Made by a program: the position numbers and the translations under genes. A stretch of 64,000 nt of DNA, from contig BSBM01001067.1 of the NCBI GenBank assembly GCA_027924585.1, positions 4,424,501 through 4,488,500 on the forward strand. The letters run 5' to 3'. The stretch's first letter is position 1. The number at the start of each line of letters is the position of its first letter. The stretch comes from Larix kaempferi. Lineage: Eukaryota > Streptophyta > Pinopsida > Pinales > Pinaceae. Under the pieces are notes generated by a model. It did not search any database. It saw only the letters and a program-made list of their open reading frames with translations, and was not told where the DNA came from. Positions 1 through 13,000 of the stretch are shown piece after piece.

Positions 1-860
1 TAAGCAAGGGACCCCCATTCTCCCAACCTTTTTGACAACTATATTGATAAAATTGAATGTAATGTCTAGAAGATAATGGTGCACTAGTATTAATTTGGTC
101 GAAGTCATTGTTTTCCTTCTTATACATGTTTATCTTATTGTTCTTCTTGCAAAATTTTTGAATATATTCACAAGCAACTCAAAGTTCTCAAACAATTATA
201 CAAAAAATTATGAGCTTGCAATTAATATTGACAAAACCAAGATTATGATAATTAAACTAAGAATTTAGAATTGATTCTTTGATTGTGTATGGTGATAACA
301 CCCTTGAAGAGGTGCAATCTTAAAAGTGCAAGAATATATCGATTTGAATTGTCATTTGAAAATGGATCTGCGATGTCAAGAGAAATATCATTAGTGCTTG
401 GAAATTTGATTACAAGCTTAAAAAGGAAATGTAGAAATGTTGACCTCTAGGGTTGGGTAATGATTTTTTTTCCACACGTTGGTTTCCTAGATACCTTTAA
501 GGTTGTGAAGTTTGGGACTACAACATCCCTCATAATACTTGAAATAAAATTGAGCAAATTAAAAAACTTTTAATAACGGATAATTTTAAAATTAATTACA
601 ACGCTCCTTACTCCATTATTTCCATTGAAATTCCATGCACATCTAAATCCATGATTTGATACTTGGAAAAGTAAAAATTGTTTAAATTGAGAAAAGAGAG
701 GCTCCTTACTATTGCTTCTATTATGAGCAATAAACACCATAGTCTTCACAGAGACTGGGCTAGAGATTTTAAGGCTTGGCTTAACTATATAAATATAATC
801 AAAACAATCAAATTAGTAATATCTACAATAATAAAAATCTTACATTACTATGATATTTAA
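1..860 (+). pseudogene. LINE reverse transcriptase C-terminal fragment, copy 1
   Basis: Three-frame reading of the first 860 bases gives decayed but recognisable LINE RT signatures: a PLSP..LF-like block followed by YIDKIE at about 10-60, a TKIMI block near 240-250, and a C-terminal tail at 678-860 (KLRKERLLTI, HHSL, AWLNY). I recall this order from a plant LINE family in which a YID-K-E motif follows the P-L-S-P block and the ORF ends in an N-H-x-R-L-K-R-G-W-like tail. Many stops and frameshifts are present, so it is dead. The N-terminal RT half lies outside the window. The family assignment is from memory; the RT identity is fairly secure. Confidence 0.6.
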
Positions 861-1177
861 AGATAATACGTAGAATGGCAATGAAATCATTAATAAGAGG
901 AAGATGAAATAATATAAATATTTTATAAATCCTAATTTAAGTGATATCAAAACAAATTTTGGTACATCTTGATCTTAAAGGAAAATATGAATATTATCAA
1001 AATCAAGATCCACCATATTGACATTCTAAAAAATATTATTTAAAAAAATAATGTTATGTCTACCCTGTTGACATTCTAAAAAATATTAAATAAAATTATT
1101 TGTAAAACAAAATTTATTTATATTAAATGAAAATAAACACCATATTATTATAAAAATAACATATATCCACTTTTTTT

Positions 1178-1697
1178 TATAAATGTCTCCATTACCTTCC
1201 CCAACCCCATAATCCCTTGTTGAAGGAAAATAGCATGGCCACGCCCCTCCTAGGAATAAAAGGAGCATGGACTCTCAAAACTAGTATTTTAAAATGAGTT
1301 TTGGGTTGGTTACTTACTTCTTATAAGAAGAATCTCCATTTTAGATCCACATGGAGAGGAGGAAGAGAGGAGAGTAGTATGCATCCATCAAAATGAGGTT
1401 CTGATTCAGGAAAAATGTAAAATGAACGAAAGTTTTTATAAATATCTCCATTACCTTCCCCAGCCCCATAATCCTTTGTTGAAGGAAAATAGCATGGCCA
1501 CGCCCCTCCTAGGAATAAAAGGAGCATGGACTCTCAAAACTAGTATTTTAAAATGAGTTTTGGGTTGGTTACTTACTTCTTATAAGAAGAATCTCCATTT
1601 TAGATCCAGATGGAGAGGAGGAAGAGAGGAGAGTAGTATGCATCCATCAAAATGAGGTTGTGATTCAAGAAAAATGTAAAATGAACGAAAGTTTTTA
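1178..1697. repeat. 259 bp tandem duplication (two units)
   Basis: Two head-to-tail units with period 259 start near 1178 and 1437 and are almost identical, including the blocks CTTCTTATAAGAAG and GAGGAGGAAGAGAGGAGAG. Two similar short minus-strand ORFs arise only because the unit is repeated. Copy 2 of the 3.5 kb repeat lacks the unit altogether at the matching place (near 36925). Confidence 0.9.
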
Positions 1698-3343
1698 AAT
1701 CTATTATTCCACCAAAACCAAGACCATATAGATTCAACTAATTTTCTATTGAGTAATACCTTTTTATATATCTATTTTTTAACAAATGGTGAACCATCAC
1801 TTAAAAAAATATATATCTATTTCTTATAAATTTTATTTAATTTATAATTGTTAAAAATAATCTATAATAAAATCATTTTCTCTTAATAACATTTTTATGT
1901 TTACATAATATTTTTACTCTCTTCTTAAATGTCATCTCAAAAGGAAATACAAATTTATTTATTTTAATCTTATAAAATATATATTTATTATAATAATAAT
2001 ATTTAAATTGAAGGAAACAATATGATATATTATATAACTAAATCACTTTTGTTTTAATTTTTTTATAATTATTTTTTGTTTTTAATATTATTATATTTAT
2101 AACTAATTTTATATTTTTGTTTTTAATCTTATATTTATATATTTATATTTTATTATATTATTACCGTTTTATCCTTAAATCTTTTATCTTAATATTTTTT
2201 CTATTACTTTAATCATAAACATAATTAGTTTATCCTATATCTCATTTTTAAGCTTATTTAATAATTAATTAGCTTATTCACCATTTTTTCTCACATCATT
2301 TTTCTCTAATTTATTTTTAAATGATTTTAACATAACATTGTTAATTTATTCTATTTTATTTTAATTATCTACCTACCAATTTGACTTCACCTTTCTCTCT
2401 TTAACTTAACTAACTTTACTTTACTAAAATATTTTTATATTTTTAATTATTATTTTCTTCAACCCTATTTTAATCATTAATTAAATTTAATTAAATTTTT
2501 TTTATTTTTTTAACACTTGTACTTGATCCCCAAACCTATATAACTCAACATACTTAAATTTATTTAAATTCATCCTTAAAAATAAAATATATATTTTTAT
2601 AATAACATTAAAGTCAACAATATACTTATGAAATATAACTTAAGTTCTATATATATTTTTATAATAACATTAAAGTCAACAATATATATTTTTAATATAA
2701 CTTATGAAATATCTTAAGTTCTCAAATATCTTCCAACTAATATCATTCATTTATAAAAATAAATAAAATCAAACATTAACCACTCCACAATCAAGTAAAT
2801 GATAAATTTTAAATTTCCAATGTCTTCAAACTAATAAAACATCGTAAATTCTTTATAAAAAAAATTGTTGAATGATTTTCCCAGTTTTAGTCCGAAAAGA
2901 ATAGCGCAGTAGCCATTTAAATATTTTTGTTTGCACGTAAAGCATTTCTCGAAAAAAAACAGCAAGTCCCCATCATTTCTTATTACAGAAATACGATGGC
3001 CCTCACAAATTCTATCTTCGGAACAATGCCAGTTTTTTAGACACAGATCACTGTTCAAGCTACGGGACCTACGTACCCCCCAGTTTTCTTACAATGTCCT
3101 TCTCCAGTTCTATTAAACCCACGATTTTACTGTGCAATATCCAACAAGTGAATAAATATTACTGCAAGCTGCTACCTCGAGTTGGAATCGAAATTAGTTA
3201 GATGAATATTAACAAGGTAATCAACGGAGGGTAAACCAAGAGATTGTATGAAGAAAACGTGGAAAACGGTTTTTTCTATCATGGAATAGCTGGCAATGTC
3301 TGTTTGTCTCAGTATGAGATTTGTCCCATGCGCAGAACCTTAC
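1698..3343. other. AT-rich noncoding part of the 3.5 kb repeat
   Basis: Very AT-rich sequence with no convincing coding region to about 2870. From 2880 to 3300 the base composition is more balanced and conservation with copy 2 (38340-38800) is high, so this part may be an old gene or element fragment. I could not recognise a protein on either strand. Confidence 0.5.
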
Positions 3344-3435
3344 CATCGTCTGCCAAAATTGACACTGGGTTGACATCATGCTAATAATTCATCGTCTGCC
3401 AAAATTGACACTGGGTTGACATCATGCTAATAATT
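3344..3435. repeat. 46 bp tandem duplication
   Basis: The unit beginning CATCGTCTGCCAAAATTGAC occurs twice with period 46 (3344 and 3390). Copy 2 of the large repeat has it once, so the doubling followed the large duplication or was lost from copy 2. Confidence 0.9.
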
Positions 3436-3599
3436 CATCTCTAAATTCAATAAATACAGACTTAATTTCTATAGCAAGTGAAGTTGCAATCAATGCACAC
3501 TCATAGTTACATAAGCAAGTGAAGTTGCAAGCGAAAAATCTAGATAATATCCTAACACACTAAAAGAAAGTGTCACACCAAAAAATACACACGTCACCT

Positions 3600-5551
3600 A
3601 CAATATATACAAAGTACTATGCAAGATAACTTAAGCATAGTACCGTTTTAGGTAGAGCCCGTTACCACGCTCTTTTAAGGATATTCGTCATAGTCAACCA
3701 ACTCATAAGATCCCTTCTCTAAGAAACGTTTTATGATATATAGGCCATGCTACATGGACTCAAGTTTACCTGCCCCCAAATTATCATGTTGTTGGTCGCA
3801 AGTAAGGACCAAATCACCCTCGTTGAAGATATGGGGTTTTACGGATTTGTCATACTCGGCCTTGATGCATTGTGCTTCGTTGGCTAGAGCTGCATCACGA
3901 CAGGTTTCGTCGAGTTTTTTCAAGTATAAGAATCGTTCTTCCTCAACAGTTGTGTTCAGTATAAGTTCAACGACTAGTTTCAAATATGGAATTTTGCACT
4001 CAATAGGAAATACTGCCTCTAGTCCATACACCAGCTGGAAAGGTGTGAAACCGGTGGAGGTTTTGACGGAAGTCCGGTATGCCCAAAGGGATGAAAAAAG
4101 AATCACATGCCAATTTGACTTGTGTGTTCCTACCATGCATTGAATCATGGTTTTCAAGACCTTGTTAATGGCCTCTACTTATCCATTTGATTGAGGATAG
4201 TAGGCGGTTGAGTTTTCATGACGAAATCCCAACTTGGCACTTAGTTCATCCATCATCCTTTTTTGGAAATGTGATCCGTGATCGGTGAGGATGGCTTGAG
4301 GGACTCTGAATCTAGAAATGATGTGATCGAACATAAAGAATGCGGCAGTTTCATCATCTTCCTTGTATGTAGGCATAGTCTCGGCCCATTTGGTAAAGTA
4401 GTCTACATCGACAATGATGTAACCATGCCCCTCGGCCGAGGTAGGATTACAATGCATGAAGTTGATGCCCCATTTTGCAAAGGGGTCAACACCGATAACT
4501 GGATGTAGTGGGGCTAGGTGAGAGCACTTTTTATGATGGAAAAGTTGGGAAGGAGGACACTTCTTGACCACTTCCACACAATATTTGAAGATGGATGGCC
4601 AGTAGTATACAACGCGTAAGATCTTCTAGGATGTAGACATACCAGAAAGATGACTTCCACATGCCCCCGAGTGGCAATCATTTAAGACATGCTTGGCCTC
4701 CTCGTGATTTAAACAACGTTGTAGGATGGAATCAATACCACGCTGGTATATCATATCACCAATGATTAAGTAATATTTAGTGTGGTGACGGATACGACAT
4801 CGTTCATTGCGGTATAAGTGAGGAACAAAAGCGTTGGGTTTGGAGATACAATGTGATATCTCTGTACCAAGGGTCGGAAGTATTAATAAAAAACAGTGAC
4901 TCATTGGGTAGAGAGTCAATAGGCTCATATTCTTGATCAATACGGGGAAGATCACAAATGAGCTTCGCGAATACCAATGAATTTTTGGATTTAGCCTTTT
5001 CAAACTGGAGATCGAATTCTTGGAGAATCACGATCTAGCGCGAGTATTTCCCCTCTAATACCTGATGCGTGAGAATGTGGTACATAGGGTTAGAATCAAC
5101 AATAATGGTAGTAGTCCGGAGCAAGATATAGTGACGGAACTTCTAGACATCGATGACCGCTACTAGAGCTAACTTCTCTACATGCGAATAACGGGTTTCA
5201 GATTCGATGAGACCCTTACTAAGGTAGTAGATCACGTGTTCCTGCGTGTTGCTATCTTCCTGTACTAAAACCATAGCAATAGTGGAAGTAGGGGCAACAA
5301 TATAAATGATGTAATCCTTTGTGTAATCCAGTGGTTGTAACACAGGTGCATGAGTAATAGTGTGCTTGAGATTGTCAAAGGACTTATGGGCATAGTCATC
5401 CCAAATAAAAGGGACGTCCTTCTTTAACAATCGCATGTAACCCTGCGTTTTTTCTGCAAAATTACACATGAAACAACGCAGGTAGTTTTCCTTCCCCTGC
5501 AAACTTTGAATTTCCATAATATCTGTGGGTGGGGGTAGGGAAACTATGGCC
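3600..5551 (-). pseudogene. gypsy A pol: RNase H and integrase, decayed
   Basis: Minus-strand fragments in order: an RNase H-like block at 5143-5517 (FIWDDYAHKSFDNLK, IYYLSKGLIESETRYSHVEK), a linker and integrase zinc-finger region at 4626-5031, the integrase core at 4179-4577, and a C-terminal part at 3750-4157 with a tail to about 3610 (KGSYELVDYDEYP). The core keeps LTDHGSHF (second catalytic Asp), but the first position reads GINFMHC, with Asn where the family has Asp, and a stop follows YYPQSNG before the catalytic Glu. Integration function is therefore lost. Gypsy-type order (RT, RNase H, IN) is clear. Confidence 0.85.
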
Positions 5552-5556
5552 TCTAC
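5552..5556. repeat. Target-site duplication TCTAC, left
   Basis: TCTAC precedes the solo LTR and is repeated at 6164-6168 just after it. The gypsy A reading frame resumes across the insertion once one copy is removed. Confidence 0.85.
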
Positions 5557-6163
5557 TATTGAGATATTGTAACTTCTAAGAATATTGTATTTGTACTTTA
5601 TTATTCCAGAGATGTTTCATTCCTCCGTGAAGATCTTATTGTATATCCGGAGATGTTTATTCCTCCGTCGGAATGTGGTAACTTGGGTTATTAGAATTCC
5701 CTAGTGGGGGTCGGCCCTGTATGTGTTATGTGGGTCAAAGGATTGTTAGACCGCCCTAGTGGGGTCGGCCCAATCGGTTGTAGTGGGGTGTTTAACCCAG
5801 TGGTAAAGTTGGGGCGGACCTAGTTAATATAAAATACAAGTCGGAGATGTGTATAAATAGAGGAGGTATGTTCCTCATTATACACACACTTCCCTCACTC
5901 AGAATGTAGTGCACTTGTGGAGGATAGGTCTGCTATGGTGGAGGAGGAGATCATGTCTTTGGTTTGCATATTTGTATATTGTTGGTCATCTATATTGAGG
6001 AAGCTTTACTGGGTTTTCTACCCCATGAGGGTTTCCCAGGATAAATTTGTGTCTCTTGTGTTTATGTTGTGCTTGTTGTTTCTTCAGTGATCCTGTATAT
6101 GCTATTATTGTGAAATGGAATGTAATGCTGATATTTTTTGTCTTAGCATATTAAATCTTAACA
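5557..6163 (+). mobile_element. Solo LTR (607 bp) in gypsy A pol
   Basis: The block is noncoding, unlike the pol sequence on both sides. It is flanked by TCTAC direct repeats, ends in CTTAACA, and starts TATTGAG, which is the expected inverted terminus apart from one G-to-A change in the leading TG. A TATA box (TATAAATAG near 5850) lies well inside on the plus strand, giving orientation. No internal region or second LTR exists, so it is a solo LTR left by LTR-LTR recombination. The family is uncertain; size and TSD fit a Ty1/copia or short gypsy LTR. Confidence 0.85.
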
Positions 6164-7743
6164 TCTACCTTGAGGGGGTCAATACGGATCCCATCTTTGG
6201 GAATGATGAATCCAAGGAGGCATCTGGACTCCAAACAGAATATGCACTTATGGGGATTTAAATAGATATTGTACCATCAACATCTGAGAAACAAAGTTGT
6301 TAGATGATCGATGTGGAAGTCACGACAATTTGAATGAGCAGGCAGATCGTCGAGGTAGGGTTCCAAAAAATCCTTTATATCGTGAAAGGAATATGACATG
6401 GCCCACTGGAATGTGGCACCATAATTTTAAAGGCCAAAAGGTAATTTGCCGATATGAAAATGTACCCCATGGGAAGATGAAATCATTTTATGTTGATCAG
6501 CTAGGTGGATCTCAATTTGATTATAGCCAGAGAATCCATCCATGAATGAAAATATGACACTTCTGGTTCAATTGTCAATAATTTGGTCGATAAAATGGGT
6601 AGGGTAATTGTCTTTAGGACAATCCTTATTGAGATCCCTGTAATCAACGCAAACTCTGATGGTTCCCTGTTTCTTCGTAACTGGGAGGAAATTGGAGACC
6701 CAATATGTTAAGGTTATAGGATAAATGAACCCATCTTTCAACAACTTTTCCATCTCTGCTTTGATAGCCGCAGTCTTCCTAGGGTGCAGTGGACGGAGTT
6801 TTTGCCGGGTAGGCTTTGCATCGGGATATGTTTGGTTTTCATGCATAATGATAGCAGGATCAATCCCGAAAATGTCCTCGTAGCTCCATGCAAATACATT
6901 GTGGAACTGTTTAAATAAAGCTGTAAAAGTCTTGATTTCATGAGCAGTTATGGAAGGTTCTCCTTGAGAAGGAGGTGGTGGTTGTGCAATCATTTGTTGT
7001 TGTTGTGTGGGGAAGGGCTCAGTTAAAATTGCGGGTGTGGGGTTTCCTTTGAGAAAATTTTGGACTTCTTCATGACGTGGACATTCTTTTGTTAAGTGAT
7101 CGTCACCACATAGTAAACAAGGATATTTGACTTTCCATCTTCGTTTTGTGTCATTAGGATCAAGATTGTTTTTGTGCTCATGTTGGTTAGAAGATTTCTT
7201 GGATTTTCCTTTGTTCTTCTTCTTACCACTGAATTTCTGAGGTGAAGCAGATTGAACTGAACTCACATCCACAGTGGAAGAAGGGTTGGGTGACTAATTG
7301 GTGGTGTTTCCAGCCTGTGATGAGCATGGAGTTTAACTAAGGTGGTTATGTGATCCACTCGATTGAGTAGCAGGATGGGTATGAACGAAACCAATGATGC
7401 CATCGACGTGTGATCCCGTAGGAGGTTTTGTTGGGTCCTGTGTGGGACGTGGGGCATTAGGAATAATGTCATATAATGTGCCAAATTGAGCATAGACTAG
7501 GTCTAGGTATTGAGCATGTGAGATGGCTTGTTCTTTCTTAATAGCCCCTCCCATAGCAACGTCTTTAGCTATGATGGGTAATAATGACTTCGTGAACCAA
7601 TCGGAGAGTAGCTGATCTGGAATGGGAGCTTTAATGAGGCGACGTCTCCTTCTCCACTCATGAATATGATCAGAGATGTGAGTGGAGGTTGATTTTCGGA
7701 GGGATGTCAAAAGATCTGTACCGGTTTTGTAGCGGATCGGTAG
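6164..7743 (-). pseudogene. gypsy A gag C-terminus fused to RT, protease missing
   Basis: The minus strand reads a gag segment at 7333-7710 (KAPIPDQLLSDWF, AQYLDLVYAQFGTLY). It is followed by a zinc knuckle CLLCGDDHLTKECP at about 7078-7119, then in the same open frame (7272-6568) the start of RT (FAWSYEDIFGIDP, RVCVDYRDLNKDCPKDNYP). The retropepsin normally sits between knuckle and RT; here no D-S/T-G is seen and the join near 6940-6960 is in frame. RT continues with stops and frameshifts to 6164 (FMDGFSGYNQI, LGFIIPKDGI). The gag N-terminus continues at 30458 beyond the large insertion. Confidence 0.85.
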
Positions 7744-7748
7744 TTGAA
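7744..7748. repeat. Target-site duplication TTGAA, left
   Basis: TTGAA flanks the 22.7 kb element here and again at 30453-30457; joining the flanks restores continuity of the gypsy A gag region. Confidence 0.95.
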
Positions 7749-10024
7749 TGTAATGCTTCCATTGGCATTATAAATTTTAATCTAATTAAACATAGATTTT
7801 GTGACTAAGCAGCATATAATCAATGTGTAACCATAACCATATATAAACAACATGCAATAGCATCAAATAACTTAGAATTTTTTTAAAACTTCATTGGTGA
7901 TTCACACAACATAAATTAACATCATAAATCATGTAGCAATAGTATCATATGAGAAGTTTACAACAACATATAAACAATTTAAAATCACAAGAAAAATACA
8001 TTTTTATAAGAATGGTGACGGAGTCCAAACTGAGCAAGCTTCCCTCCTCTTCTCCTCGAGTTGCTTCCATCTTTATTACCCAAAGCGGGACCACGGTTTT
8101 ACCTCCCAGCCAACTAGGGGCCTATCCGGCTCCCTAGCCCCAGAAAACCATTGAACGGTCCCATCCAAATGGCCTCCTGGCCCTCTGTGCCCGAGACCCC
8201 CAAAAAACAGAACAGTGATGCATCAAATGTAGGCTATGTATCAAATCTTCCAAGAGTTCTCAAACTCTTCCAACTCTTCCAAACTTCTCATACCCCAAAT
8301 TATCCAAAATACCTCTTCCTATCAAAATTCTTACCAAAATATCCTTCAAGAGAAAAGACTCCCCTCTTTCCAATCTCAAGTCTCCTATTTATATCAAAAC
8401 TCCTTCTCATCCATCAATAAATTCCAAAAATAATAGTCAACATTCAATAAATTCATTTTCTAAAAAAAATAGTAATTTAATCTAAATTAATAAAATATTA
8501 TTACACATGGTTGCAAAGTCTCACTTGTCATACTTCTACATTAAATGCAACTATGACAACTCTTTTCTAAAAACTTGTGCAATCCTATCTATTCATTTAT
8601 TTATATTATCCTCTCATACATAAGTCAAATAAGATATTTTCATATACTATATTATACTATGAAATCATTTATATTATTTGCATATAATATTATATGTATT
8701 TCAATGATCCAATCAATTTATATAAATCTAAAACATATTAAACAAGTCAACAAACTCATACTTTCAACTCACAAGTGATACTTTCAACAATTCATCAACC
8801 AAGCTACTATTAGATAATATAACCATATTAATTTATTCATCGCTCGACCAATCATAGTATTGTACTCACGAATTGGCGTATGCATGTCCAGTGCACACGT
8901 CGTAAGCGTGGGTACTACTAATCTCATTTAATGCTCCTAATAGATCATTATTACATGATCACAAACAACACATAGAAGAACAATTAAACAATGCATCATT
9001 CATCATTCATAATCATTCATACAGAAGCAATAAGACATTTAATTAAATAAACATAGTGATGAAATCCAGCATATAATCACGATAGTTAATAAAAATCAAG
9101 AACACCATTCAATCCATCATTGGTCCCATCCATCCCATCAGTACTCCAACCCCCTGATCACCACTACTTCCATCTCCTGACCTCATCATCCCGTCCTCTA
9201 CTGGAATATACCATGGAATCTCGACTACGCGTATGACCATGTATATAACTCGTAAGTGGAAGTGTCGATCGACCACATCGGCCAAGCTTCCCTAGCAGGC
9301 ACCCACTAGTCGTCATCACACATCCATGGGAGCGTGCTCAGCACAGCCCTCCCATGACTCTGGGTTTCGGAGGTTCGATGGTGGGAAATGCCTCCACCCC
9401 TCCTAATAGTACTAGGGTCAATGCCCTACATCAACCATACTATGCCATCACTGATCTAAGGGGTCCCGTCATTGAAAAACCACTTTGGGCAAGTCACAAT
9501 TCCTGTCAAAACTCACACTCACCCACAAGTCATAGAAATATTGGAATTCACAATTAAATAGCATGAAATTTGATATAACGTCATTATACTCATGATGTTC
9601 AATACATCTCATGGGCCTTGGCAATATAGGAATCTGCCTATCTCATAGCCAATCAACATGTGGAATAGTTCATCATTAACATGAAACATATATATAGCCA
9701 TAACCAACTCTTTCAAGTGCCAATCCATATCACTAATATGACATTTACAAATAATCATGTAAGTTATTTTTGCAAACAACTAAATTAGCATTCTACATAT
9801 GGATATTCTATATTCAATTTTGCATGTTCAAATGAAATAACATATTCATTGTCATTAATAAATTAAAACAATATTTCGAATTTACCATACATGCCTCAAG
9901 GGAGTCCACATAACAATCATCTTGATCAATCTATCTTAGTAAAACAGATAATAAACAAATGCATTGCTAAGCTAATTCACATTAGAGTTTTTAATTAAAG
10001 ACTATCAAAATATGGGGCGTTACA
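7749..10024 (-). repeat. LARD 3' LTR
   Basis: This 2276 bp repeat is nearly identical to 28173-30452, about 97-98% by eye. Differences cluster in the first 280 bases; elsewhere they are sparse. It is the 3' LTR because the purine-rich tract (10025-10038 read on the minus strand) abuts it. Short plus-strand ORFs in it recur in the other LTR and have no protein character. Confidence 0.95.
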
Positions 10025-10038
10025 TACACCCACCCTTC
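10025..10038 (-). promoter_or_regulatory. Polypurine tract of the LARD element
   Basis: On the minus strand the sequence directly before the 3' LTR reads GAAGGGTGGGTGTA, purine-rich and in the place where plus-strand DNA synthesis is primed. The upstream CGGGACGAAG block is typical of this LTR type. Confidence 0.7.
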
Positions 10039-13000
10039 AAGAAACTTCGTCCCGAAGTCATGGTCATTTTCAATCTTAAGGGAATTTTGTTTTGATGCGA
10101 TACCCCTATTCCTTCATCATAGAAGATATTAACCACTCTGGTCCCACTTGACCATCACATGATCCACATGTCGATACTATCTAATTTAACTTCTTTTATC
10201 ACATGGGATGTGTTATCATATTACATATTACATGTTGTAGACACAATTGGGTTAACTTTATCATGTTTATCAATTCATTTATTCCCAGTTAGTTAACATA
10301 CAATCATAATTTGTTGTTGTTTTCTATATCATAGTTCATAGGAAGACCTTGTATCCCATATAGCATTTCCTTAGGTTCAAGATGTATTGTTATGATCATT
10401 TATCGATTATTAGTTTTACTAATCTTTTTCTCTAATAAACCCCAATTACTTTTTCATTAGTATATTTAATTGGATAAAATCTTAATAGTAGATTGAATGG
10501 TGTGCTATATAATAATTTGATTGTCACCATGTCTATCAATTGAGTACGCATAATCAATTAACACTTATCAAAGGATAATTCTGGCACATGAATCTCATTT
10601 TATGCACAAAATACTTATGGTTTCAATTTTAACACATCGATCGCTCCCGTCCTTATATTACTAGCCAAATTTGGAAATAGTGAAATCAACTCATGAAAAC
10701 GATGAGTTTCAACCTACCACCTCTACAAATATTCTTTGTATGACTGTAAGATATGGTAGGGCTTCTATTTACTCACCATGGAGTATGTTTACTTCTCACA
10801 AGTACATGTAAGGATCCAATGCTACTTTACACATCTTAAAATTTTAATTTCCATTATCCTCGTTTAAGTTATAGGAATATTGCATGGATGGTATTTCTTT
10901 ATTTATCAATATTTTCATATATTACTTTGTTTTGATTATCACTTGAAATTTTAAGTACCATTTATCAATGTTTGTCACACCTTCTCTTTCTCTCTCTTCT
11001 TTTGTTTTGTTTTGTTAGGTTTAACACATATATTAAACATTAATTACATGCTTCTATAATTTTATTTTATTTCATAATTGATCATTTCTCACTTTTTACT
11101 ATACATATATTGTACCATTATTTACATTATTTTGTTTCAAAATAATGTTATTTTCTACATTTTCCCTACTATAATTATAAATCCATCCCAATTATACTAA
11201 TTTGCTTTACTATTTTATTATACTTTTCCAATGTATATCATATTATTTGTTGTTTGAAAATCATATCTTAATGGTGGTATCTCTTTTGACCCTTTTTTTT
11301 CACGAATTCCTTTTTGGCTCTTCAAAATTTTCAATTGTATAATAAATTTTTGTTTTCCGGTTTTGGAAACCATGACTTAATACTTACATTGTATTAATAT
11401 ATTTACATTAGTCATTCACTAGAAATGGTTTAGTACAAATTTTCTTAATTTTGGAAACATTGTTATATGATTATAAGTTTGTTATCTAATTATGAGTTGT
11501 GATTTAATTACACTAGCATAGATCCATCCCAAATGTGGATCAATCAAGCCTAAAGGCATTCATCAAGGGTCTAAGCTTACACTGATACCTTCTCACATAG
11601 ATCTACAACCATGACCTCCTCGAGACTCCACATTTATAACACCTATGTCAAGGTTCATTGTGCCTTACTAGACTGGTATCCACAACAATTTAGATACTTT
11701 GCAACATTTTATATTCCTTGTGGTGTTACAGTTCATACGAAGATGTTATTTGCCATATAACATTTATTTTGGTTCCTGGGGTATTATTATGACTTTTTAT
11801 TAATTGCCCACTTTATTGATTTTCTCTCAAATTTACATCACTTACTTTCTCATTAGAAATTTTAATTAAGATCCATCTTGACAGTTTCTTGATTGGTATA
11901 CTGTATATAATAACATGAACAACACCATGTTTATTATTCAAGTACCCTTTATCACTCAATACTCATTAAACATAGCTCTTACCCATTGAATTGCACATTA
12001 TACATGTAGAATACTTACAACTGCATTTTTTCTTTCTTTCTTTTGTTTTTACACATAGGTAGAGCCTAGCCTACCACTTCTAGAAAGGTGCTTGATACAA
12101 CTATACATTATGACTAGGCGTGAAATACACATACTCATGCTTTTATTTCTAAAATTTCATCAATGTCCTCATTCAAACCTTTGAGTACCATAGATATGTT
12201 AGGTCAACTCGAAAGCTATCTTACACTTCTTATAATTACTTAATAGTTGTTAATATTGAGGTAATAGTACATATTTGTGGTCGTTATCTTGTCTTCAACA
12301 TGATGATCTCTTTATATATATAGATAAGAGGGAGACAAATTCTTTCGGGAAAATATAAAATACATTCCTAGTATTTATTAAAAGTAGGAAATATTTACAT
12401 ATTGTGATATTTGATCCGATGTAAATTGTAAGACCATGACATTTCATCATTTAATTTTGACATCTCATCGTTTATATATGAGCTTTTATTAGAACATTCC
12501 ATCTGCAAATTCTAAAATTTAAACATAAAAACAATAACCCTATATTCTTAGTCTAATTCAAAGTCAACTCAGTGAGATGGATTACAAACTTAATCTAACA
12601 TAATTATTAAGCATTAATTAAAATGTAATCTCCCTTATATATATAAGATATTATTTTCCTTCTTTATTCACTGCGTTCCTTAACTTCGGAGATTAGATGA
12701 GTTGGTAGTGAGAAAGCAAGCACTCTAATCATATGGCGCCTATTCATATTACTTCTGCCTACTTGCGTTACTGCTACACCCCTTTGGGATCTCTAAGCTG
12801 TGCAAGTCAATCGCAAATCAGAGATTTGATTGGACAACTATCTTCTCACAGTAGCCCAGACAAGGAGGACATTATGAGAGCTACAAGTCTCACTCATTTT
12901 AAATTCCAACATGGTAATCAAAATTCAGAATGCAGCAGCAGAAGTGCATTCACAATATGGTCACTTCACACCAATAAAATAAAAAGGGAAAATCATGCAT

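Larger units (their letters stand above)
1..3505. repeat. 3.5 kb direct repeat, copy 1
   Basis: This segment aligns base for base, with scattered substitutions and several indels, to 35452-38925 in the same orientation; copy 2 itself reaches back to 35311. Similarity stops at 3505, where copy 2 continues toward the host gene and copy 1 runs into the 3' end of gypsy A. Copy 1 carries a 259 bp tandem duplication and a 46 bp tandem duplication that copy 2 lacks, while copy 2 has its own small duplications. Copy 1 runs off the left edge of the window, so its true start is unseen. The first part is a decayed LINE RT; the rest is AT-rich and noncoding. Confidence 0.9.

Noticed and set aside
1086-1527. 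Two similar short minus ORFs (FLGGAWPCYF) as a small gene family
   Set aside because: They arise from the 259 bp tandem duplication, have no domain and are absent from copy 2.
1-3505. The 3.5 kb repeats as LTRs of gypsy A
   Set aside because: No TG/CA ends, PBS or PPT at their inner edges; an LTR-like region with TATA and a PBS lies at 34364-35310, and the repeats open with LINE RT sequence.
3733-4143. Plus-strand ORF of 136 codons
   Set aside because: It is antisense to clear gypsy integrase sequence on the minus strand.
8151-8433. Overlapping plus ORFs, repeated at 28576-28855
   Set aside because: They lie inside both LTRs on the strand opposite to transcription; the repeat reflects LTR identity only.
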